In this document: piece by piece, positions 1-5,947 of the stretch | Numbering within the stretch: position 1 is the stretch's first letter | Layout: each line of letters opens with the position of its first letter | NCBI GenBank assembly: GCA_938002705.1 | Contig: CALLAG010000113.1 | Coordinates: forward strand, 1 to 7,365 | DNA: 7,365 nt | From: an uncultured Saprospiraceae bacterium | Lineage (GTDB): Bacteria; Bacteroidota; Bacteroidia; Chitinophagales; Saprospiraceae | Direction: 5' to 3' | Position numbers and translations under genes: made by a program | Notes under the pieces: generated by a model | Told to the model about the DNA's origin: nothing | Databases searched by the model: none | Seen by the model: the letters and a program-made list of their open reading frames with translations, nothing else

Positions 1-545
1 ATATCCAAGAAATGCCAATATATCGTCAGCAGTTTTAGTTTGCGTTTCTTATCTGGATCGGAAAAATAGACTAATACACTCACTGGTTCTCTCATCTTTT
101 TCACTGATGTGAATAAGAACATGCCTAAAAAGGGAATACCTACTATGACGTGAGCAAAGTGAACAAATGAAATAAGATATAGATAAGAAGCCATATTACC
201 GTGATTGACGAATATGCCTTGATTATATAAGTTCTGCCATGCGATGATCTGACTGACTAAGAAAAGTATCGTCAATCCTAAGGTTACGGCAAGTGAGATC
301 TGATACCGCCTTGTCTCATCGTCTTTGTAGCATTTCATCGCATAACCCAGTACGACGCTTGACAGCACAAGGATTCCCGTATTAACAATGAATAGGATAG
401 GTACCTTAAGTGGCTCAAGGCCAAATTGTACTCTACTGTAGATGTATGCTCCGCTGAAGCTGAGAAATAATGCACTCACACCGAAGAGCAAAAGTGTCAT
501 CGCTATGTAGTGAGGATGTACGAGATAGTTACGATTGTCTACCAT
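1..545 (-). CDS. Haem-copper (cytochrome c) oxidase subunit III, 3' end cut off by the window edge
   Basis: Membrane subunit III of an aa3/cbb3-like respiratory oxidase, which supports the proton-pumping subunit I. The leftward frame opens with ATG at 545 (MVDNRNYLVHPHYIAM) and stays open for 181 codons to the edge. Hydrophobic segments lie at about residues 13-37, 48-70, 83-104 and 122-146, and a fifth begins near 171. Family marks visible are SGAYIYSR at the end of helix 1, SQIIAWQNLYNQGI at the end of helix 3, the paired histidines in FVHFAHVIVG (H129, H132), and the C-terminal signature YWHFLD at 176-181. The family normally has only about 15-30 residues after that motif, so nearly the whole protein is present. 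It begins without the two extra N-terminal helices of the long mitochondrial type, as is common in bacterial short forms. The start lies 13 bases beyond a strong hairpin. Other oxidase subunits probably follow outside the window. I give no symbol because ctaE/coxC naming depends on the missing neighbours. Confidence 0.88.
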   Translation of the reverse strand, partial: MVDNRNYLVHPHYIAMTLLLFGVSALFLSFSGAYIYSRVQFGLEPLKVPILFIVNTGILVLSSVVLGYAMKCYKDDETRRYQISLAVTLGLTILFLVSQIIAWQNLYNQGIFVNHGNMASYLYLISFVHFAHVIVGIPFLGMFLFTSVKKMREPVSVLVYFSDPDKKRKLKLLTIYWHFLD

Positions 546-558
546 AATATTAAAAACA

Positions 559-589
559 AGAAAAGCTTAAACAATGTTTAAGCTTTTCT
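559..589 (-). terminator. Perfect 31-bp palindromic hairpin, probable sucC terminator
   Basis: Positions 559-573 and 575-589 are exact reverse complements around A574. The RNA can form a 14-bp stem with a 3-base loop. Reading leftward, the stem is followed by TGTTTTTAATATT, a U-rich run that fits an intrinsic terminator for sucC. The stem is AT-rich, with only AGC/GCT and a few more G-C pairs, so strength is uncertain. The hairpin base is 13 bases before the ATG of the oxidase subunit III gene. It could therefore also act as a 5' UTR structure of that gene. Confidence 0.7.
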
Positions 590-616
590 AAATTTCGTGT
601 TTGTGTCTATTCTTTA

Positions 617-685
617 TTAAGCAAAAACTTCTTTGACTCTATCAGCTGCTTCTTGTAGAAGCACTGCTGACTGTACAGCTAATCA
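617..685 (-). other. In-frame continuation of sucC beyond a TGA codon (lost C-terminus)
   Basis: The TGA at 683-685 sits in the sucC frame directly after DNS. The next 21 codons (682 down to 620) read LAVQSAVL, then LQEAADRVKEVFA, then TAA at 617-619. This matches the usual end of SucC in this phylum (SGL..QSA...EAAD.VK.V). The position of the TGA is normally glycine, and GGA to TGA is a single transversion. With this segment the frame has 400 residue positions, the usual family length, against 378 if translation stops at TGA. That the tail still reads as good SucC sequence implies a very recent mutation, a read error, or read-through. Confidence 0.9.
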
Positions 686-1819
686 ACTGTTATCTATGAG
701 TTCTTTAGCGATATCAGCATTGGTACCTTGTAGTCTTACAATGATAGGCACTTCGATATTCCCCATGTTTTTGTATGCATCTACGACACCTTGAGCGACT
801 CTGTCACATCTTACGATACCTCCGAAGATATTGATTAATATAGCTTTGACATTCTTATCTTTTAGGATAATCTTGAATGCTTGCTCTACTCTCGCAGCAT
901 CAGCAGTACCACCTACATCGAGGAAGTTAGCTGGTGATCCGCCTGATAACTTGATGATATCCATCGTCGCCATAGCAAGGCCTGCACCGTTGACCATACA
1001 GCCTACGTTACCATCCAACTTGACATAATTTAATCCGAATTCTCCAGCTTCTACTTCGGCAGGATCTTCTTCTGTTACATCTCTTAGTGCTGCGATGTCT
1101 TTATGTCTGTATAATGCATTATCATCGATACTCATCTTAGTATCTACGGCTATGATTCTATCATCTCCAGTCTTGACTGTGGGATTGATCTCTATTAATG
1201 ATGCATCAGATCCGACATACGACTTGTAGAGGTTTGTGATGAATTTAGTCATGTTCTTAAATGCCAGTCCCGATAGGCCTAAGTTAAAAGCTATTTTTCT
1301 AGCTTGGAATCCTTGCATGCCTAATTCTGCGTCTATCCACTCCTTGTGCACGAGATGTGGCGTTTCTTCAGCTACAGCTTCTATATCCATACCACCTTCG
1401 GTAGAGTAGATGATGACATTGCATTGCTTATCTCTATCCATAAGGATAGACACATATAATTCCTTACAAGCATCGAAGTCAGGAGCATAAGCATCTTCAG
1501 CAATTAGTATTTTAGATACTAACTTACCTTCGCCGTCCATACCGCCTGGCGTCTGTGGTGTCTTCAGCATCATACCTAAGATACTATCAGATACTTCTTT
1601 GAGTTCATCTAAGTTCTTTACTAATTTTACACCACCACCTTTACCACGTCCACCTGCATGTATTTGGGCTTTGACGATAGCTACTTTATTACCAGTTTCT
1701 TCAGAGATTTTATTGTAAGCAGCGATCGCTTGGTCTAATGTTTCAGCCATTATACCTTTCTGTATTGGCACGCCAAATCCTGCTATAATTTCCTTCGCTT
1801 GATACTCATGTAGATTCAT
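683..1819 (-). CDS. sucC: Succinyl-CoA synthetase (ADP/GDP-forming) beta subunit, ended early by an in-frame TGA
   Basis: With the alpha subunit SucD it converts succinyl-CoA plus NDP and phosphate to succinate, CoA and NTP in the cytoplasmic TCA cycle. The start MNLHEYQAKEII is the canonical N-terminus. The ATP-grasp domain covers about residues 1-240, with KAQIHAGGRGKGGGVK at 50-65 and the metal-binding EINP at 210-213. The ligase-CoA domain follows, with GNVGCMVNGAGLAMATMD (270-287), GGSPANFLDVGGTA (293-306) and INIFGGIVRCD (329-339, loop contacting the alpha-subunit phosphohistidine). The frame stops at 378 residues, about 22 short of the family, because a conserved glycine codon is TGA; the missing end is still encoded downstream. 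All catalytic motifs precede the stop, but the final helix of the CoA-ligase domain would be lost. sucD is not adjacent. The gene follows the metalloprotease by 34 bp on the same strand, and I see no clear promoter of its own. Confidence 0.95.
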   Translation of the reverse strand: MNLHEYQAKEIIAGFGVPIQKGIMAETLDQAIAAYNKISEETGNKVAIVKAQIHAGGRGKGGGVKLVKNLDELKEVSDSILGMMLKTPQTPGGMDGEGKLVSKILIAEDAYAPDFDACKELYVSILMDRDKQCNVIIYSTEGGMDIEAVAEETPHLVHKEWIDAELGMQGFQARKIAFNLGLSGLAFKNMTKFITNLYKSYVGSDASLIEINPTVKTGDDRIIAVDTKMSIDDNALYRHKDIAALRDVTEEDPAEVEAGEFGLNYVKLDGNVGCMVNGAGLAMATMDIIKLSGGSPANFLDVGGTADAARVEQAFKIILKDKNVKAILINIFGGIVRCDRVAQGVVDAYKNMGNIEVPIIVRLQGTNADIAKELIDNS

Positions 1820-1853
1820 ATGATCTTATTATTTTGTTTTGTATGTTTTTATT

Positions 1854-3362
1854 CTATTTGATAAATACTTTATCAGTCATTCTACCATTAGCAGTCTGTA
1901 CTTCTACCACATATAACCCACTTGTTATAGATGATGTTTTTAGTTTGATCTGATTTTCTCCTCTTTGGATAGTTTCGTTCTGTGTAAGAACTACCTTACC
2001 GTTAAGGTCTAATAAAGATACCTTAGAAGACATAGCCGCTTCAGCTGTCAAGAATATATTGATATCTAATCCAGTGGATACTGGGTTAGGGTATATACCG
2101 ATATTAGTTACACCTTCTATATCCCTTAGACTGGTAGTTCCTGTTCCAGTTGTGAATAATCTAACCTCCTCTGTCTGGCATGATGTGCCGAATTTGCTGA
2201 CTGAGGCTACTTGCCAGAAGTATGTTCCATTAGGATCAAGATCTTCTACAAAAAACTCAGAACCTGATACACGATATTCCAGTTCTTTATCGCCATCTAT
2301 CTGTAGGATATAAGATTCTGCATTAGGGACGTCTTCCCAGTCAAAGAATACACCATTATAATTATCAGCTAATAGACCTGGTGATAATAATACAGCAGCT
2401 TCGGTTACAGGAGTGTATATATCTACAGAGCCACCTCTGAGGTAGTTTCTTCTATCTGAATCGAAAGATGTCAGCATCGCTACGGTCTGTTCTTCTGTAA
2501 ATCTATAAGGGTTGCAGTTGTTAGAATATGACATAACATTGTCCATCATAGGTTCTACTTTGTCACCATTACTATCCCATACATCATAGATCATCGTACA
2601 ACAGTTACATGAGAAACCGAATCCATAATCTGGTGGTGTGTCACATATCTCATCAGCTGCTTCCGTACAGTTAGAGCCATCCATTAATTCTATAAGTACT
2701 GATCCAGATTGTGATGATGCCACAGTCGTGATTGTTATCGTATCACCATGTACTGCTGGATCATAACCACCTTGCGTCACTGATGGATCACTTGCTATCT
2801 GATCCCACCCTCTGTGAGTATGACCGAGTGTGAAGAAGTGTCCTATCTCGTGTTCCAATGTATATCTGTCATCAGCTAAGGTCGTCTTGAGTATTACGAC
2901 CACATCTAATCCTCTGGTATAATATCCACCTACACCTGTTCCAGCGTCTTCTACGATAAATACGTTGAGAGAGTTCGGACTTTTAACGTTGTCTATAGCT
3001 GCTCTTCCTTGCTGCCCTCCTGGAGCGTTATAGAGATTAGTATTGTCTACATAATTAATGTCTTCGAGGTAGAATCTCATTTCTGTATCTGCATACCTCT
3101 CATTCATAGTACATAGAGCAGAATAGATCACTAAGTCATTAACTCTTCCTTCTCCTTGCGTAGTAGCGACACTGTGGAATGTGATAGGGATAAATCTATC
3201 CACTCTACTTTTATTCCTTGTCGCCTCGAATAATTTTTTGTTTTCTCTTAATTCAGTCATGAATGCATCACTCTGATCGGTACCGCATCGGTGATTCTGA
3301 GATGTCCCTATGCTTACCATTAGGAGACAGACTATTAGACTAAAAAATTGGGTATACTTCAT
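1854..3362 (-). CDS. Secreted M43-type (cytophagalysin/pappalysin-like) zinc metalloprotease with FN3-like domain and T9SS sorting tail
   Basis: Predicted extracellular metzincin endopeptidase of 502 residues. Residues 1-21 form a Sec signal peptide (MKYTQFFSLIVCLLMVSIGTS). The catalytic domain covers about 55-310. It has the zinc helix HEIGHFFTLGH (H171, E172, H175, H181), the M43-type CDTPPD at 240-245, clustered cysteines at 252-255, and the Met-turn NVMSYS (M277) followed by NPYRFTEEQ. Residues about 318-406 look like a fibronectin-III fold (FDWEDVPNAESYILQI, then GTYFWQVASV). Residues about 420-502 are the Por/type IX secretion C-terminal domain, starting IGIYPNPV and ending GLYVVEVQTANGRMTDKVFIK-like. 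Family members degrade gelatin and other proteins outside the cell; the substrate here is unknown. One oddity is that the usual glycine of HExxHxxGxxH is threonine (T178). It has its own promoter at 3382-3412, and sucC follows 34 bp downstream with no visible terminator. Confidence 0.92.
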   Translation of the reverse strand: MKYTQFFSLIVCLLMVSIGTSQNHRCGTDQSDAFMTELRENKKLFEATRNKSRVDRFIPITFHSVATTQGEGRVNDLVIYSALCTMNERYADTEMRFYLEDINYVDNTNLYNAPGGQQGRAAIDNVKSPNSLNVFIVEDAGTGVGGYYTRGLDVVVILKTTLADDRYTLEHEIGHFFTLGHTHRGWDQIASDPSVTQGGYDPAVHGDTITITTVASSQSGSVLIELMDGSNCTEAADEICDTPPDYGFGFSCNCCTMIYDVWDSNGDKVEPMMDNVMSYSNNCNPYRFTEEQTVAMLTSFDSDRRNYLRGGSVDIYTPVTEAAVLLSPGLLADNYNGVFFDWEDVPNAESYILQIDGDKELEYRVSGSEFFVEDLDPNGTYFWQVASVSKFGTSCQTEEVRLFTTGTGTTSLRDIEGVTNIGIYPNPVSTGLDINIFLTAEAAMSSKVSLLDLNGKVVLTQNETIQRGENQIKLKTSSITSGLYVVEVQTANGRMTDKVFIK

Positions 3363-3381
3363 TATATTATTATGATTTCTC

Positions 3382-3412
3382 CAAAAGTAGTTTTTATGGA
3401 GAAGAATTCAAT
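3382..3412 (-). promoter_or_regulatory. Bacteroidota-type promoter of the metalloprotease gene
   Basis: Reading leftward, ATTG (3412-3409) is followed after 19 bases by TACTTTTG (3389-3382). The latter is an exact match to the Bacteroidota -7 box TAnnTTTG, with TTG as the -33 element at normal spacing. The start of transcription would fall near 3375-3378, giving a leader of only about 13-16 bases before the ATG at 3362. Confidence 0.65.
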
Positions 3413-3439
3413 GTCTTATTGTTATTTACTGAGACATTT

Positions 3440-3468
3440 TATGACATTAGGGCTAATTATTTGTCATA
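3440..3468. repeat. Inverted repeat TATGACA-N15-TGTCATA between mdh and the protease, possible operator
   Basis: Arms 3440-3446 and 3462-3468 are exact reverse complements of 7 bases, spaced 22 bp centre to centre, about two helical turns. This spacing suits a dimeric regulator. The motif GACATT inside the left arm also occurs at 3433-3438 (10 bp away) and inverted at 3415-3410 next to the protease -33 box. Short arms in AT-rich DNA can arise by chance. Confidence 0.3.
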
Positions 3469-3488
3469 CATGTTGCTCAATAATTATA

Positions 3489-3496
3489 TACATTTG
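3489..3496 (+). promoter_or_regulatory. Probable -7 box of the mdh promoter
   Basis: TACATTTG is an exact TAnnTTTG match 37 bases before the mdh ATG. It predicts a leader of roughly 30 bases. The -33 element is less certain: a TTTG at 3460-3463 is 25 bases upstream, longer than usual, and a TTG at 3473-3475 is too close at 13 bases. An activator could compensate, and the inverted repeat at 3440-3468 overlaps the TTTG. Confidence 0.5.
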
Positions 3497-3533
3497 CAGC
3501 ACAATATTAATACAAATAAAATAATTTCGTAAT

Positions 3534-4469
3534 ATGAGTAAAGTAACTGTTGTAGGAGCTGGTAATGTAGGGGCAACTGTAGCCAATGTATTAGCTCACA
3601 AAGATATCGTTAAGGATATCGTTTTATTAGATATAAAAGGAGATTTCGCTAAGGGTAAGGCCTTAGATTCATGGCAGCAAGCGCCGATCGATGGGTACAG
3701 TTCTAGAATGACTGGTACATCTGATTATGCTGATACTGCAGGATCTGATGTTGTTATCATTACAGCAGGTATCCCGCGTAAGCCTGGTATGAGTAGAGAT
3801 GATCTTATCTCAACTAATGCTAAGATCGTGGTATCTGTAACTAAGTCTATACTTAAGTACTCTAAGAATCCTATCATAATCATCGTATCTAACCCGTTAG
3901 ATGTAATGTCTTATGCAGCTCTCAAAGCGTCTAAGTTAGCGCCTAATAGAGTATTCGGAATGGCAGGTATTCTTGATACTGCAAGATATAGAGCATTCCT
4001 TGCTACTGAATTAGATGTCTCTCCTAGAGATATATCAGCGGTACTTATGGGAGGTCATGGAGATACTATGGTACCACTACCAAGGTATACAACTGTAGCA
4101 GGTATTCCTGTCACTGAGATGATCACTAAAGGAAAATTAAATAAGATAGTAGAACGTACTAAAAAAGGTGGTGGAGAGCTTGTTAAGTTAATGGGTACAT
4201 CAGCATGGTATGCACCTGGAGCAGCAGCAGCTCAGATGGTCGAGTCTATTATCAAGGATGATGGTAGAATCTTCCCTGTAAGTGCATGGTTAACTGGCGA
4301 ATATGGCGTTAAGAATATGTACTTAGGTGTGCCAGTACAGTTAGGTAAGGATGGTATAAGAAAAATCATCAAGTTGAAATTGAATTCTGAAGAGAAAAAA
4401 GGTCTTAAGACTTCTGTCAAAGCAGTAAGTTCTGTAATCTCAGATTTCAAAAAAATGAAATTAGTTTAG
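3534..4469 (+). CDS. mdh: NAD-dependent malate dehydrogenase (LDH/MDH family)
   Basis: Oxidises malate to oxaloacetate with NAD+ in the TCA cycle; cytoplasmic. The 311-residue length is normal for the LDH-like MDH type. Visible features are the nucleotide-binding GAGNVG at 8-13, D33 at the end of strand 2 (favours NAD over NADP), and the substrate loop IPRKPGMSRDDL with R82 and R88. They continue with N120 in VSNPLDVM and the catalytic pair D148 (ILDTARYR, with substrate-binding R151) and H175 (GGHGDTMVP). R82 in the loop, with no glutamine there, marks malate rather than lactate specificity. The start MSKVTVVGAG is the family N-terminus and follows a TAnnTTTG box. The redox-protein gene begins 23 bases after the stop, so the two are probably co-transcribed. 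Codon use resembles the neighbours. Confidence 0.97.
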   Translation: MSKVTVVGAGNVGATVANVLAHKDIVKDIVLLDIKGDFAKGKALDSWQQAPIDGYSSRMTGTSDYADTAGSDVVIITAGIPRKPGMSRDDLISTNAKIVVSVTKSILKYSKNPIIIIVSNPLDVMSYAALKASKLAPNRVFGMAGILDTARYRAFLATELDVSPRDISAVLMGGHGDTMVPLPRYTTVAGIPVTEMITKGKLNKIVERTKKGGGELVKLMGTSAWYAPGAAAAQMVESIIKDDGRIFPVSAWLTGEYGVKNMYLGVPVQLGKDGIRKIIKLKLNSEEKKGLKTSVKAVSSVISDFKKMKLV

Positions 4470-4492
4470 ATAATATATTACAATAAGCAAGA

Positions 4493-5005
4493 TTGGTTGA
4501 TTTAAAAAACATATTGACAGATCAAGGAGATTCCTTATATGATATGTCATATCAACAACCAGTCTTGCTTGTTTTTCTCAGACACTTTGGCTGCATATTC
4601 TGTCGTCAAGCCCTCCAAGATCTATCAGCACATCAGTCTGCGATAGAATCGATTCCTGTACATTTAGTGTTCGTCCATATGGCCAGACCAGAAGTTGCCG
4701 ACGAGTTTTTTGAGAGTTATAATCTCACTAATGTCAATCATATATCAGATGTCCAATGCAAGATTTATGCAAAATTTGGTCTTGCTAAAGGCAGCTTTAG
4801 TCAGTTGTTCGGATTACAAACGTGGATGAAAGGATTCGAAGCTAAGAAAGAAGGATTAGAATTGTCCACTAAGAGGATAGGAGATAGCCTGCAGATGCCA
4901 GGTATATTTATACTCAAAGATGGAGCAATCAAAGATCGCTATATCCATAAAGTCGCCTCCGATAGACCTGATTACGAAGCGTTAATTAATTGTTGTAACA
5001 CGTAG
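4493..5005 (+). CDS. SelL/PRXL2-like thioredoxin-fold redox protein (AhpC-TSA_2 type)
   Basis: Thioredoxin-fold protein of 170 residues with no signal peptide, so cytoplasmic. The core motif is LVFLRHFGCIFCRQ, whose CxxC (C34, C37) stands where SelL and peroxiredoxin-like-2 proteins carry their redox pair. Later family marks are HISDVQCKIYAKFGL and the LQMPGIFILKDGAI strand followed by HKVASDRPDY. The family is thought to reduce peroxides or protein disulfides, but the substrate is not established. The start is TTG at 4493: an in-frame TAA at 4484-4486 rules out anything upstream, and the next ATG at 4544 would remove the ILTDQGDSLYDMS segment, which looks homologous. TTG at 4514 is an alternative. 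No Shine-Dalgarno is visible. The gene lies 23 bases after mdh, so translation may depend on that transcript. Confidence 0.85.
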   Translation: MVDLKNILTDQGDSLYDMSYQQPVLLVFLRHFGCIFCRQALQDLSAHQSAIESIPVHLVFVHMARPEVADEFFESYNLTNVNHISDVQCKIYAKFGLAKGSFSQLFGLQTWMKGFEAKKEGLELSTKRIGDSLQMPGIFILKDGAIKDRYIHKVASDRPDYEALINCCNT

Positions 5006-5065
5006 TAAGAACAATACCTACATGCACTATTCGTTAATGAATCAAAGTTTTAACACAGAAGTGAT

Positions 5066-5947
5066 ATGAAAGTATATTTGATTTTTATTCTTTGTCTCCC
5101 ATTCTCATTGTTTTCTCAAGATATGAACGTAGACCTTAAGTCTGATCTTATGTTCTATGGTGATGTGATGACAAGCGCAGAGCTACCAGCTAATAGGCAA
5201 AGAGCTTCTAAGGTCTTTGACCAACTGTTAGAAAGTTATTTGGAGGAGATGCCTCCGTCTATTGTGGACTTATCTTTTATAAAGCAACTGACTAAGACCG
5301 TCCCAGAAGATTCCCTATTTGCAATATATACTTGGCAAGTAGAGTTAGACAATTATAATTTTGAATATCAAGGTTATGTGTTCTTTAATGATAAGCCGTA
5401 TCAGAAATTAGTTACAAGGTCTCCATTTGATAGAAGTATGAAGTATGCTTCCCATTCTACTCAAGATTGGTATGGTGCTCTGTATTATAATATAGTCAAG
5501 TATGCTGATGGAGAATATCTTTTATTCGGATATAATGCTAATGGAGAATTCAATAATGCTAAGGTCGCAGATGTCTTATCATTCGATGGAGATCAGATAG
5601 TCTTAGGTAAGGAGATATTCCAAGATCCTGAGGATACACTGACGTATAATAATAAGATCTACTTAAGCTACTCTGAAGATGCATCTGTCAACTTAAATTA
5701 TAATCCGGGATTAGAGATGATTGTACATGATCATCTTATACAGAGAATAGGTAGAATGCCAGGACAAGGTCCTACTAACCTTCCTGATGGGACGTATGAA
5801 GGCTATGCTTATGTAGATGGCAAGTGGATGTATAACAAGAAGCTTTTTGATCACAGTTATGGCAATGATAATGCTCCGAGACCTAAGCCCGTATTGAATA
5901 CCAATCGTAAGCTAAAGCCCAAGAAAAAAACCAGGTCAAGACGATAA
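5066..5947 (+). CDS. Secreted uncharacterised Bacteroidota protein with basic C-terminal tail
   Basis: Protein of 293 residues of unknown function. Residues 1-18 (MKVYLIFILCLPFSLFSQ) are a Sec signal peptide without a lipobox, so the product is probably periplasmic or exported. The core at about 85-260 is rich in aromatic residues and beta-strand patterns. It contains DWYGALYYNIV (134-144), YLLFGYNANG (151-160), VADVLSFDG, a YSEDASVNLNYNPGLEMIVHDHL stretch, and DGTYEGYAYVDGKWMY at 241-256. This arrangement recurs in conserved hypothetical Bacteroidota proteins as I recall them, though no function is known to me. The last 23 residues hold 11 lysines or arginines (from PRPKP to KKKTRSRR) and no T9SS tail is seen. 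It follows the redox-protein gene by 60 bases on the same strand. Its stop overlaps the convergent tilS end by 12 bp. Confidence 0.85.
   Translation: MKVYLIFILCLPFSLFSQDMNVDLKSDLMFYGDVMTSAELPANRQRASKVFDQLLESYLEEMPPSIVDLSFIKQLTKTVPEDSLFAIYTWQVELDNYNFEYQGYVFFNDKPYQKLVTRSPFDRSMKYASHSTQDWYGALYYNIVKYADGEYLLFGYNANGEFNNAKVADVLSFDGDQIVLGKEIFQDPEDTLTYNNKIYLSYSEDASVNLNYNPGLEMIVHDHLIQRIGRMPGQGPTNLPDGTYEGYAYVDGKWMYNKKLFDHSYGNDNAPRPKPVLNTNRKLKPKKKTRSRR

Noticed and set aside
617..685. Genetic code 25 (TGA = glycine) for the whole genome
   Set aside because: tilS ends sensibly at TGA, glycine is coded by GGA/GGT throughout the window, and the proteins are clearly Bacteroidota, not Absconditabacteria or Gracilibacteria.
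831..1028. Plus-strand open frame of 65 codons inside sucC
   Set aside because: It is antisense to well-conserved SucC sequence and its translation resembles no protein family.
2059..2313. Plus-strand open frame of 84 codons inside the metalloprotease
   Set aside because: It lies opposite the FN3-like and sorting-tail coding sequence and has no start signal or recognisable motif.
3603..3623. Direct repeat GATATCGTT at the start of mdh
   Set aside because: It encodes the DIV-K-DIV segment and is explained by the protein sequence, with no sign of a mobile or regulatory element.
4232..4450. Minus-strand open frame inside mdh
   Set aside because: It is a shadow of the mdh frame, with low-quality hydrophobic translation and no context.
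5020..5045. Possible small hairpin ATTCGTTAATGAAT before the secreted-protein gene
   Set aside because: It has only four to five weak pairs and no following T-run, so it cannot be supported as a terminator or operator.
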